Shown here in pieces: positions 1 to 8,338 of a DNA stretch of 23,279 nt. The notes beneath the pieces are model-generated. The model did no database searches, had not been told where the DNA came from, and worked only from the letters and a program-made list of their open reading frames with translations. The position numbers were made by a program, and so were the translations under genes. The number at the start of each line of letters is the position of its first letter. Positions within the stretch are counted from its first letter, which is position 1. The DNA is from Zoopage sp. CT-All (Eukaryota; Zoopagomycota; Zoopagomycetes; Zoopagales; Zoopagaceae), in NCBI GenBank assembly GCA_004114245.1, contig QZWS01000129.1, forward strand, positions 1 to 23,279, in the 5' to 3' direction.

Positions 1-424
1 CAAACTGTGAGGGCTCCAAGGTGGATCTGGTGAAGCTAGTATGTATTGGGACCAATACTGGTGTTGGTCAGATAGAGAAGAAAAGACTTGTCTGCTAACC
101 CTCACAGAGAGGACCACCCCACCAATCTGCTGGGGTGTGCTGGTGCCAAGGGACAAGAAGGGCATGCAGAAAAGCCACCAAGCCCTTGGTGGTGGGGAGT
201 TAGTGGATGCGGACATTGGCACCACAGCTTCCCTTGATGCTGCCCTTATCTCGCGTCAAACTTTCGGACAACACGCCTCGCCCTGGACTTAAGTAGCCAG
301 ATCTGCCTCGTGTGTTGTCATATATTGCTTTTAAAAAAACCGCCGACAAGAGCCTTCTCCGGTTGCATGAACAGGCGTCCAATGAGCGGGTTAATGTATT
401 AAAATCGGTCACCCTGCGTATTGG
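1..424. other. Gene-free left flank
   Basis: I see no supportable gene here. A short open frame at 41-292 has no recognisable domain and no homologous neighbour. The first 209 bases contain no CpG; after that CpG is normal. The segment ends where the left arm of the large palindrome begins. It may be old repeat DNA, but no terminal repeat or coding relic is visible. Confidence 0.5.
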
Positions 425-1395
425 GGCCCCCAATCATGCCTGATAAGTAGTAAAATACTCTAAAGGCCATGAGAGTGGCCTCAAGACTCTCAAGTCTTGT
501 TGGAGGGCTATGGATGCCCAGGCACAATAGTAGCAATGCTATGTATAAGCATTGCAAAGCATGCGCTGCCAATGTCAGGCCCACTCGGCACTTTAATTCC
601 CAAATATCTCCAGTCACATTGTCAACAGCATCAACCCTCCAGCACTTGTTAGATAATAATTATTACTAAACGCAGTATATTACATACAGATCTGCAGAAA
701 CTTGAACTACTATGCTTACCAACGGCCGCAGCACTAGGCAGCATGGTTATTATGGCCACTATTCATCTTCGCAACTAGTCGGGCTGATCGCCTTGATGGT
801 GGCCGCTGCATTGGCTGAGTCTCTACATAGCCGTTAGCATCATGCGATGCAAATACCGTGTCTTACCCTTCCGTCTTTGTTTCCGCTTGCTTTGTGACAC
901 TGTGGGTCGCAATGATTTTTGCAACGTATCACTAGCTTTGCCTAGAATCGTTAGGCAAGCTAACGCCATGGGAAATCATACCCGAGGCCACCAATATCTC
1001 TACAGCTTTCCGTAGCTCAGGATCATCGAAACCAGCATTCTCGTATATGTCGCTTAAAGAAGGAGCGTTGGCTAGGCGGCGCAAACCGTAGACGCACGGA
1101 ACCAAGCCACCAATTGTTCGGCGCCACACTGTCTTTCTCTTTACATCCACAAATACAGCGCCAGATTTGCGTGCTTTATCTTCATCGAATGCCATAGTCG
1201 TGCAAGCCGCGAGCATTGCCGGCTTTGACGGTTGCGGATTGACTGGGAACCAAGGAACCAGTGTACCCTCGATAAGGCCTCGTTCAATACGTTGTCGAAG
1301 CAGCGGCTTGTCGCGGCACATGGCGTCGATCTCTAAAAATAAGCAATGGGAATAATGAACAGCGCATACTTTCGAATCCCTTGGCGAGCAGGGGG
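425..1395. repeat. Left arm of a ~970-bp imperfect palindrome
   Basis: Read in reverse complement, this stretch matches 2105-3076 almost end to end. Shared blocks include the outer flank with a TTGAG/CTCAAG-type hairpin around 480-500, the segment with TATTACATACAGATCTGCAG near 677-696, and the whole of exons 2-4 of the gene inside. The arms differ by scattered substitutions and small indels, so this is an old duplication and not an assembly mirror artefact. The arms are separated by a unique spacer (about 1396-2104). Boundaries were set by eye and are good to roughly 10 bp. Confidence 0.85.
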
Positions 1396-1565
1396 CTGTC
1401 AGTATCGCTACCGCGTGCGGGGCCAGATGGTGGGGATGTGGCAGCTGTGGTCTCCGCTCTGATGCTCTCGGCCGCCGCCGAAGCCAATCGCGCACTCCGC
1501 CTCAAAATGGTCGCGGACGGTGTAGTTGGGGATATAATATGTCGGCGAGGTGTACGTGGTGGCAT
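734..1565 (-). CDS. Unrecognised nuclear-type basic protein, left copy (4 exons)
   Basis: Four exons on the minus strand: 1370-1565, 982-1332, 867-941 and 734-822 (introns 37, 40 and 44 nt). They sum to 711 nt, giving 236 residues. The start at 1565 is the first ATG giving the proline/arginine-rich N terminus MPPRTPRRH. Residues about 19-26 read LRRSARLA and a second copy of that motif, RRSARLV, lies near the C terminus. Between them is a conserved core of about 120 residues (KIDAMCRDKPLLRQRIERG onward, with WFPVNPQP and YENAGFDDPEL motifs). No catalytic motif or known domain is recognised. The paired basic SARL motifs suggest nucleic-acid binding, but that is inference. The paralogue at 2044-2768 shares every splice position. 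The last intron has a GCTAAC branch site. Confidence 0.62.
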
Positions 1566-2043
1566 TGCGGAGGGAGGGAGAGTGGTATTAGGTGATGGCC
1601 GGTGGTCGGCGCGGGCGGTGGAGTGGCGAGACCTGCCCAACCGTCGTGCATCTACGTGCCACCCACACGTGTAGGTCTTGCGAGTCCATTGTTTGTCCAT
1701 CTCCTTGCTGCTCGGCGTCCTGGACAATGCTGATGCTGATGGTTTCCTTCCACTTTAGCGGGTTGTTGGGTGGATTTGCTCCTGTACTTGAGACTCCAGG
1801 TTCCTGCACCCTCAATCGCCTCCCCGAGTCACCTCAGGCCAAAGGCATATATACTGCCTGAGATTCGATTGCAAGCTTTGTGGCAGGAATGCAGTTGCCT
1901 ATTATACGCAGCTCTACACTGCAATGCTAGCTGATCAATGAGTCATGTTGAATTTCATTGCTTCGGTGACGCCGCGTCCACTGAGCTACAACGTAAAGTC
2001 CAGCTGACTGGGCAAGTTCACCCTGGCGTGCTGCCGGTGATCA
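1566..2043. promoter_or_regulatory. Shared spacer/divergent promoter of the gene pair
   Basis: This interval separates the two divergently oriented paralogues and lies mostly in the unique centre of the palindrome. It holds a CACGTG E-box at 1666-1671, a TATATA run near 1850-1855 that could serve the rightward copy, and the first of two 18-bp direct repeats that contain a Gcn4/AP-1-like site. No coding region is supported: the open frame over 1592-1861 has no domain. Promoter activity is inferred only from position and motifs. Confidence 0.4.
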
Positions 2044-2055
2044 ATGAGTCATGTT
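1932..2055 (+). repeat. 18-bp direct repeat with ATGAGTCAT cores
   Basis: The 18-mer TGATCAATGAGTCATGTT occurs at 1932-1949 and again at 2038-2055, 106 bp apart, with no similarity just outside. Each copy contains ATGAGTCAT (1938-1946 and 2044-2052), the consensus bound by Gcn4/AP-1-type bZIP factors. The ATG of the second copy is also the furthest-upstream in-frame start of the rightward gene. It may be a paired regulatory site or the target duplication of an 88-bp insertion; the sequence alone cannot decide. Confidence 0.5.
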
Positions 2056-2768
2056 CTTGGACAGTCTGCGATATTATGTTGCCTCATTCCCATGTCCGTC
2101 GCCAGCCCACTTCTAGCCAAAGGATTCGAAAGTATGCGCTATTCATTATTCACATTGCTTATTTTTAGAGATTGACGCCATGTGCCGTGACAAACCGCTG
2201 CTTCGACAACGTATTGAACGAGGCCTTATCGAGGGTACACTGGTTCCTTGGTTCCCAGTCAATCCGCAGCCGTCAGAGCCAATACGGACCGCGGTTTTCA
2301 CGACTATGGCGTTCAAAGAAGATGTGGCACGCAAATACGATGTCGTATTTGTGGATGCAAAGAGGAAAACAGTGTGGCGCCGAGTGCGGGGTGGCTTGGT
2401 TCCGATTGTCTACGGTATGCGCCGCCTAGCCGACGCCCCTTCCTTGATCGACACGTATGAGAATGCCGGTTTCGATGATCCCGAGTTAAAGAGATTTGCA
2501 AAGATATTGGTGGCTCAAGGTATGATTTGCCACGGTTTTTGCTTGCTTAACAATTATAGCAAAAGCAAATGATATGTCGCGAAAGTCATTACTACCCACG
2601 GGGTCTCAAAGCAAGTGGAGTCAAAGACGGAAGGGTAAGGCACTGTATTTGCATTGCATGATGCTAACGGCTATTGTAGAGACTCAGCCAATGCAGCGGC
2701 CACCACCAAGGCAATCGGCCCGACTAGCTGCAAAGATGAATGGTGGCCATAATAACCGTGCTGCCTAG
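2044..2768 (+). CDS. Unrecognised basic protein, right copy (4 exons, different N terminus)
   Basis: Paralogue of the 734-1565 gene. Exons are 2044-2131, 2169-2519, 2560-2634 and 2680-2768, with introns of 37, 40 and 45 nt at the same codon positions as in the left copy. Exons 2, 3 and 4 have exactly the same lengths in both copies (351, 75 and 89 nt). From the ATG at 2044 it encodes 200 residues; from the in-frame ATG at 2092, 184. Homology begins only just before the first intron (SPLLAKGFE), so the N-terminal RRSARLA module of the left copy is missing, replaced by unrelated sequence. The C-terminal basic motif RQSARLAAK is kept. The core reads KIDAMCRDKPLLRQRIERG, again without a known domain. 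Maintained frame and splice sites suggest it is or recently was functional. Confidence 0.58.
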
Positions 2769-3076
2769 TGCTGCGGCCGTTGGTAAGCATAGCAACTCCA
2801 GTGTCTGCAGATCTGTATGTAATATACTGCGTTTAGTAATAATTGTCTGACAAGTGCTGGAGGGTTGATGCTGTTGACAATGTGACTGGAGATATTTTAG
2901 AATTTAAAGTGCCAAGTGGGCCTGGCATTGACAGTGCATGCTTTGTAATGCATATACATAGCATTGCTACTATTGTGCCTAGGCATCCATAGCCCTCCAA
3001 CAAGACTTGAGAGTCTTGAGGCCACTGTCATGGCCTTCAGAGCATTTACTACTTGTCAAGTTTGATTGAGAGCCCC
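2105..3076. repeat. Right arm of the imperfect palindrome
   Basis: Inverted copy of 425-1395. The arm contains most of the rightward paralogue plus about 300 bp of 3' flank. In that flank the left arm keeps CpGs where this arm has TpG or CpA: around 2905-2945 the left-arm CGAG and GCGCAT equivalents appear here as CAAG and GTGCAT. The gene-bearing part keeps its CpGs. The loss of CpG therefore starts just beyond the gene and continues into the flank. Confidence 0.85.
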
Positions 3077-4147
3077 ACCTGTAATGGTTAGCAAGTAGTT
3101 GTTACTTGGCCTGGTTCTAGGAATATTACCTTTTCCTCTGTTATGCCAATACCAGTATTGGGCCAGTATATTTATTCTCCCCTTACTATTGAGATATGGT
3201 AGCTACCTTTGAATAGTGTCATTTAGTAGTGTAGGCAGGTCATAAGGGAAATTGAGAGGGTAGAATAATATATATTGATTATACAATGTCATGGACAGAT
3301 TAGGAAATGCCTATTTTTTCCTATATTGTAGTGGAAATATATCAACTTCTATTAATCCTGCTCCCTGCTGCCTCAACACTATATATAGAAAAAGACAAGA
3401 CTGTCACTATAAGGGGTATGGCTCTAATATACTACTCTAAATAAAGCAAGCCAAGATATGTGTAAAAGAAAGAAAGTACTATAAGCTACAATATTGAATT
3501 CTGAATATCTATTGGAATTTTAGTAATATGAAATATTATATATTTTGCAGTAAAAGTGAAAATTTATAGTAGTTAGCATTTATCAAAAAATAATATGCCA
3601 TGCATTGAGCCTTGACTTTAATACAAGTACACATACTAAATACTAGTCCTAATATTTGGTTAGGCTAGGAATATCTACCTAGAGCTTAAGTTAAATCTCC
3701 TATTCTAATAAGGGAAAAACCATGGCTCTAGGTAATATGTTGGGTGTGGCTTGGGTGGCAGCATTGTGTAAGGGTTGTTCAAGTAATTGTCTGACTAAAG
3801 GTTAATGTGGAGCTTATCTGTATTGAAGACATGCTCAGTATCATAGCATCATGTGATCCACTGCTTAGCATTGATTGCAATGCAAAGTTCTACTAGGAAG
3901 GACTACCAGAAGCCTGCAGGAGCTATCAGTAGCATGTTATAGATGTGCTCAGTGTGTAACTTGGATGGTGATCAGGGTTGAATGAAAAAGAGAACTCTGA
4001 TCAGTGCACCCAAGACTAGACTGATGCTTCAGCTTCCAACACAGTGTGTGCTCAATAAATGCAGTAGATGCTGATGCCCCAAACAAGCATGTATGTCTTG
4101 TCCATGGCCTCATTAAGTCTGAGAAGACTGCCCCAGAATTGGTCCTG
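2832..4147. other. CpG-free AT-rich tract (1316 bp)
   Basis: I read every line and found no CG dinucleotide on this interval, whereas the flanking genes are rich in CpG. The tract is AT-rich, with many TpG and CpA, and holds no supportable gene. The signature is that of cytosine methylation followed by deamination in silenced repeat DNA. The tract ends at 4148, shortly before the PIG-Y gene. No LTR, TIR or coding relic could be recognised in 3077-4147. Confidence 0.75.
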
Positions 4148-4373
4148 CGATAGGGCTGCTCGGGCAGGTGGCCAGTTATCGACTTCCACTTCCACATATA
4201 TACTGCTGATGGACCTGTCTGATGTCGCTGACACACATCATCCCTCCTCCCGCAGCCGAAGTTCATCGTCGTCACGCATCCAGCCGCAGCACTTCTTCTT
4301 GCATGGCATCCACTCCCCGCTCACGCCTCCAGCCTCGCTTACGCGGTCCGGATCCCTCAAGCCCGAGTTCGCC

Positions 4374-4736
4374 ATGCCCGTTATCGAGACGGAGGATATG
4401 CTGCGGTTTCTGCAGCAGGAGGCGACCGATTCATATGGCGCCGATGTGGCGCCGGTACCGTTTTTCATTGTTGGCAGCCAGATGCCGGCGCACCTCGAGG
4501 AGTTTGACACCACACCCATCATCGGCTGGTTGCTGCTTCTTGCAAACACCGCCGCCTTCTTGGTCGGAACCTACGCAATGATAATATCAAAGTGGATGCC
4601 CGACACGGGAAGCGTAATACTCGACGCCATCAAGCACGATCGCTACTATTGCTACCTTGCAATAGCGATAACCCCCGCTGCATTTTACCTGGTGGTAATC
4701 AACTGGCTTGGCATGAAGTACTTTAGGCATAACTGA
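4374..4736 (+). CDS. PIG-Y/Eri1-like subunit of GPI-GlcNAc transferase
   Basis: A 120-residue protein with two membrane segments (about residues 48-68, GWLLLLANTAAFLVGTYAM, and 88-111) and a C terminus ending WLGMKYFRHN. The hairpin of two helices and the terminal W..MG.K.FRHN pattern are those of PIG-Y, a small ER-membrane subunit of the complex that transfers GlcNAc to phosphatidylinositol, the first step of GPI-anchor synthesis. Human PIG-Y is only about 71 residues, so this form has an extra ~45-residue hydrophilic N terminus. I chose the ATG at 4374 because the protein resembles the family from there; an in-frame ATG at 4209 would add 55 serine-rich residues. It converges on RPC31 with a 122-bp gap. 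The assignment rests on topology and the C-terminal motif. Confidence 0.72.
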   Translation: MPVIETEDMLRFLQQEATDSYGADVAPVPFFIVGSQMPAHLEEFDTTPIIGWLLLLANTAAFLVGTYAMIISKWMPDTGSVILDAIKHDRYYCYLAIAITPAAFYLVVINWLGMKYFRHN

Positions 4737-4858
4737 CGGACGCGCACTGATTGCCGTGTGTAACTATACATGTTCGATATTGTTTACATCCTTGTACGTG
4801 CCGCCCCTTGCTCGTCACGCCTGAACGGATGCATGGCGAACCAGCGCGAAACACATAT

Positions 4859-5743
4859 CTAGTAGTAATCATCGCCTCCGCCGCCCTCGTCGATATCGTC
4901 ATCGAACCCTTCGCCATTGTCGAAATAGCTCTCCATGTAATCGTTGCCGTCGTCATCGTCCTCTTCTGGCTCCTGCTCCACATCCGGCTCGCTTTCTTGT
5001 CCCTCCTTTTGAGCATCGACCTTTTCCGCGTCATTCTCCTCTGCTTGTGCGTCATTTGTGTCGCCTTCCTGCTCAAGCCGTTCCAGCTCCATGCGGAGTT
5101 CCTCGTCAATATCAGGGTCCAGCATTGCGTCAGCACTCGTCGTTGCTGCGTTACCCCGTCTCGCTGGTATCTTTTTGCCAGGCGCCGCCGCAACAGCGGA
5201 TTTCTGCAACCCAGGAGCAAACTTGATATTCGCCTTAAGCGGCGTCGGCTCGATGTACCCTTGCAGCTCCAGAGGAAAGAATTCCAAGTCTGTGCGCACG
5301 GGTCAGCCAGCGAGCAACAAAGTGATAGTCCACCCACTGAGTTCAGCTTGACGAAGGGTCGGCCTTGCACTCCTCTTGCTCCTGTATTTATCGGAATACC
5401 GTTCAAAGTCGTCGTCCTGGGCAACCTTGGCCTCGGCGTAGAATGCCGACTTGCACAGCATCAGACGATATTCGTCGCCAAATTTGACCGCGTTCCGCTC
5501 CACCAATGTTCCGGTTCGCTGTGGAAACACATTGAAATCCTAGTTAATCGCATGGGCTCTTGCAGAGATGGACAGCAGGACACGCACCGGGAACACGTCT
5601 GAGCGCGCGTCAAACGTGACCGCTGCTGCGGCCCCCGCGACACTTGCATTCTGCTGCTGCTTTTGCTGAAGCTCGCCAAACAGTGCGGGAGGCGGGTCGC
5701 GCCGTCCGCCGCCTCTGCCTCTGCCGCGTCCGCGTCCGCCCAT
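4859..5743 (-). CDS. RPC31: RNA polymerase III subunit Rpc31/RPC7
   Basis: Three exons: 5588-5743, 5338-5539 and 4859-5289, with two introns of 48 nt each; 789 nt, 262 residues. The N terminus is the diagnostic glycine/arginine run (MGGRGRGRGRGGGRRDPP). The middle has the conserved FYAEAK...DDDFERYSDKY region and LEFFPLELQGY. The last ~80 residues are almost entirely acidic (ED-rich, ending GGDDYY), as in this family. Rpc31 belongs to the Rpc82-Rpc34-Rpc31 subcomplex needed for Pol III initiation on tRNA and 5S genes. For the first intron a second in-frame acceptor a few codons downstream (after TTTCCACAG) is possible. It is divergent from the PPR-like gene, with only 45 bp between start codons. 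Confidence 0.87.
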
Positions 5744-5788
5744 GTTGTCGATGGGTTGGTGTCAGATTTTTTTGGCTCTTGCCACCCA
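5744..5788. promoter_or_regulatory. 45-bp divergent promoter between RPC31 and the PPR-like gene
   Basis: Only 45 bp separate the RPC31 ATG (5743, minus) from the PPR-like ATG (5789, plus). The segment contains a T-rich run (CAGATTTTTTTGGC) and no clear TATA box. Transcription in each direction probably begins inside, or is driven from, the neighbour's transcribed region. The promoter role is inferred from arrangement alone. Confidence 0.45.
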
Positions 5789-8314
5789 ATGCAGCGATGC
5801 ACCAAAATCCTTGCACGTTGCCTTCCACCCTCGGCTCATTTCCGGACATTCGCTTCGCGGTCGGGCGCGGACACGAGCGCAGTGAAGTCTGCTGTGGCTA
5901 CGTCAGGACTGAAGGCGCAGCGCGAAGGGCCACTGGGCGTATTGCGACCGCGGCATCGCAGGCGTGCTCGCATAGCGCGTTCCACCGCGATTACGGCGCC
6001 CGAGATGGCCAACAGGGTGCATAAAATAATTGGCAGAAATTACACTAGTGCCTTGGTAAGCTTGAACAAGCTGCGACGGTCGCTTCGCATTCTTGAGTAC
6101 ATGAGAAAGCGCGGCGAACGGCAACCCCGGCTCTCCAATAAGGCTCTGGTCGTGTTCAAAGCGCTCGTTCGTCGCCATCCTGACGAAATTACTGCATCGG
6201 ACGTCGGGGCGGTGTGTAAAGTGACTCGCGCATCATCTTCAGCGTTGCACGGTCGAACCCTGTGGCGTTGGGCTTCAACGCAGCCAGTCCTTCGTTCTTT
6301 CATGGGCGCAATTGTCGCGACAGGGATTTCTACGTGCTGCTCTGCTAACGAAACAGCCGAGACTTTATCCTGGGCCGAGACAAATTTGCACAGTTCGGCT
6401 GTCAGTCAAGTTCGAATTGCCACAGCGGCGCAACTGGCATCATTTGGCGATTTAGCAGCGTCCATGGCTGTTTTACGAGTACTTTTGTCAACAGCCGACT
6501 TTAATGCTAGCATTGGAAAGCGCAGCCATCTCGCTCTTGTTCGGACCTTGTGCGCTTGCGATCATATAGCAGAGGCAGAGGCAGCGGTATCAACTCGACT
6601 AGAGTTCCACAAGATATCATCTTGGGCATTTCTCGAGCTTATTAAGGACTACAGGCTATCTTCGGATGTCTCTTCCATGCGAAGGATCCATGATCTCTGG
6701 ATTCAATACTATCAACAGCAGCGTTCAGCGCTAAAATTTTCTAAACGCATAGTTCACCACGCATTAGAGAACTGGCAATCTGTCGATAGACTTGATATGG
6801 TTATTCGCTTTATCGAAGATTTTGACATATCAGCGGAGCGTATAACACCTAGACGTCTCGTATTCCTCCTCTCCGAGTCGACCAGCCGCCGATATCTTTC
6901 GTCCAAAGCGAAAAGATTTGGCAAAGCTCATTCAAAGCGCGTCGCAAAGCTAATAAACCTCGCCGACGATTACATGTCGAAATGCCTCCCGAGCTCACGA
7001 ACCAGAAAGCTCGTAATAGCTATAGCAGTGGCTCGTTTTCGGACATCGGGGAATTCAAACGAGTTGCGACAAGCACTGCATTCTATCACAGCAGCACTTA
7101 ATCCAAATAGTGGACAGCAGACTGAGCTCAATTTGATACATTCCTTGCTCGTAGAGGCATTTGTTACCGATTTAAAAGCCAAATCTCGACGTGCGACACG
7201 CCGTATGTACGCATATCTCGACAAGCTTCTCGGGCGAAACGCGCCGTTCGAATACTCGCCGCATTTGACCGTGATTGGAGCAGGTGTCTCGGCCTTGGTC
7301 GACAACGCCTTGTTTGAAGCAGCCATAGGCGTATATTCCAGCGTCGATTGGCCTCAGCAGAATGTACTAGCGCGAGATTTGCTGTCCAAGATGGTCGCTG
7401 CCATATTGCGCTCCCAAAATGTTTCTATGCGACCTTCCTCCTGGAACTGGCTCGTAAACGTGCTCCAGCAACGTGAAAACGAAGACGCCGTCTTTGCTCA
7501 TCTCTCAGCAGCACTCACAGCTCGGATATCCGACACTGGGCGGGCTCTTGACGACGCGCTCAATAAACGAGTCCAGCAATTGACGCATCAAGAAAAACCC
7601 GTGCCTGTGCTTTGTACCTACACGAAAATGCTGCATCAAATCGCCCAGCGTCAAAAGACACAAGGTGCCACTCGATCATCTCGTCAGCTGCACTCCTTTG
7701 CCACCGCCATTCTGCGTCAGTTTCGTCAACTGCTCAATGTGTCTGTCGCGCCACCCGACATACGTTTCCTGACAGAGTGTTTTCGCTGCTGCGATTCGCG
7801 TGTCTTTACCACCAGCGATCAGGTATTGTATGCATTGCAGAAGGCGCAACAAGGCGACCATGCGATACGCATCGATCAGCACCTGGCAAATTGTGCTCTG
7901 TATACCCTTGCTCAGCAAGGCCTAGTAAATGAAACTTGGCGACTCTTTGAAAGCCTGCGCGGAGCATTTGGGCTTGGTGGCGATTTAGTTACGCTCGCAA
8001 CGATCGCCACGGCGTATCTCAAGCTTTCTAGGCTACGACCAGAAGAGTATTACTTGGGCGATGGAACTGAGCTGACCGAGCCCGTTTCATCGGTTTGGTG
8101 GCAGGTCGCAGGCGCGCTTCCGCAGCTGTCCACAGCGGAATCCGACCAGCAAGTAATGGTTATCGCCCGAGTTGTCCTGCTAGCATGCCGAACGGAGAGC
8201 GAACTCGGTGAAGTTTGGTCGTCCGTATTTCGAGCCGGCCTCGGAGGGCAAAGCGAAATGGCGCAGCTTTACGATGACCAACACAACAGGCTCAAACACA
8301 ACAAGTTGCTTTGA
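5789..8314 (+). CDS. Mitochondrial PPR-like helical-repeat protein
   Basis: Intronless frame of 841 residues from the first ATG at 5789; the frame stays open upstream to 5663 but without another ATG. The N terminus is arginine/serine/alanine-rich, lacks acids and contains FRTFAS, a typical matrix-processing context, so it should enter mitochondria. The rest is a chain of helical pairs with weak pentatricopeptide character, for example around residues 230-330 (LASFGDLAASMAVLRVLL, then DHIAEAEAAV) and near the C terminus (CALYTLAQQGLVNETWRLFESL). Such proteins bind organellar RNA for processing or translation. I cannot match it to a named member. The stop lies only 24 bp from the convergent SEC20 stop. 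Confidence 0.6.
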   Translation: MQRCTKILARCLPPSAHFRTFASRSGADTSAVKSAVATSGLKAQREGPLGVLRPRHRRRARIARSTAITAPEMANRVHKIIGRNYTSALVSLNKLRRSLRILEYMRKRGERQPRLSNKALVVFKALVRRHPDEITASDVGAVCKVTRASSSALHGRTLWRWASTQPVLRSFMGAIVATGISTCCSANETAETLSWAETNLHSSAVSQVRIATAAQLASFGDLAASMAVLRVLLSTADFNASIGKRSHLALVRTLCACDHIAEAEAAVSTRLEFHKISSWAFLELIKDYRLSSDVSSMRRIHDLWIQYYQQQRSALKFSKRIVHHALENWQSVDRLDMVIRFIEDFDISAERITPRRLVFLLSESTSRRYLSSKAKRFGKAHSKRVAKLINLADDYMSKCLPSSRTRKLVIAIAVARFRTSGNSNELRQALHSITAALNPNSGQQTELNLIHSLLVEAFVTDLKAKSRRATRRMYAYLDKLLGRNAPFEYSPHLTVIGAGVSALVDNALFEAAIGVYSSVDWPQQNVLARDLLSKMVAAILRSQNVSMRPSSWNWLVNVLQQRENEDAVFAHLSAALTARISDTGRALDDALNKRVQQLTHQEKPVPVLCTYTKMLHQIAQRQKTQGATRSSRQLHSFATAILRQFRQLLNVSVAPPDIRFLTECFRCCDSRVFTTSDQVLYALQKAQQGDHAIRIDQHLANCALYTLAQQGLVNETWRLFESLRGAFGLGGDLVTLATIATAYLKLSRLRPEEYYLGDGTELTEPVSSVWWQVAGALPQLSTAESDQQVMVIARVVLLACRTESELGEVWSSVFRAGLGGQSEMAQLYDDQHNRLKHNKLL

Positions 8315-8338
8315 TGAAGGGGGGAGGTGATGTGTATT

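Noticed and set aside
41-292. 83-codon open frame at the left end
   Set aside because: No domain, no start context of note, in CpG-poor repeat-like sequence.
425-3076. Assembly artefact as an explanation for the palindrome
   Set aside because: The arms differ by many substitutions and indels and have different inner ends, so a simple mirrored contig is unlikely.
4723-5602. Open frames on both strands overlapping RPC31 exon 3 and its introns
   Set aside because: Low-complexity shadows of the acidic RPC31 C terminus; no independent motif.
5663-5788. In-frame 42-codon N-terminal extension of the PPR-like protein
   Set aside because: It starts with TTG, overlaps RPC31 exon 1 and has no ATG; the Met at 5789 begins a good targeting sequence.
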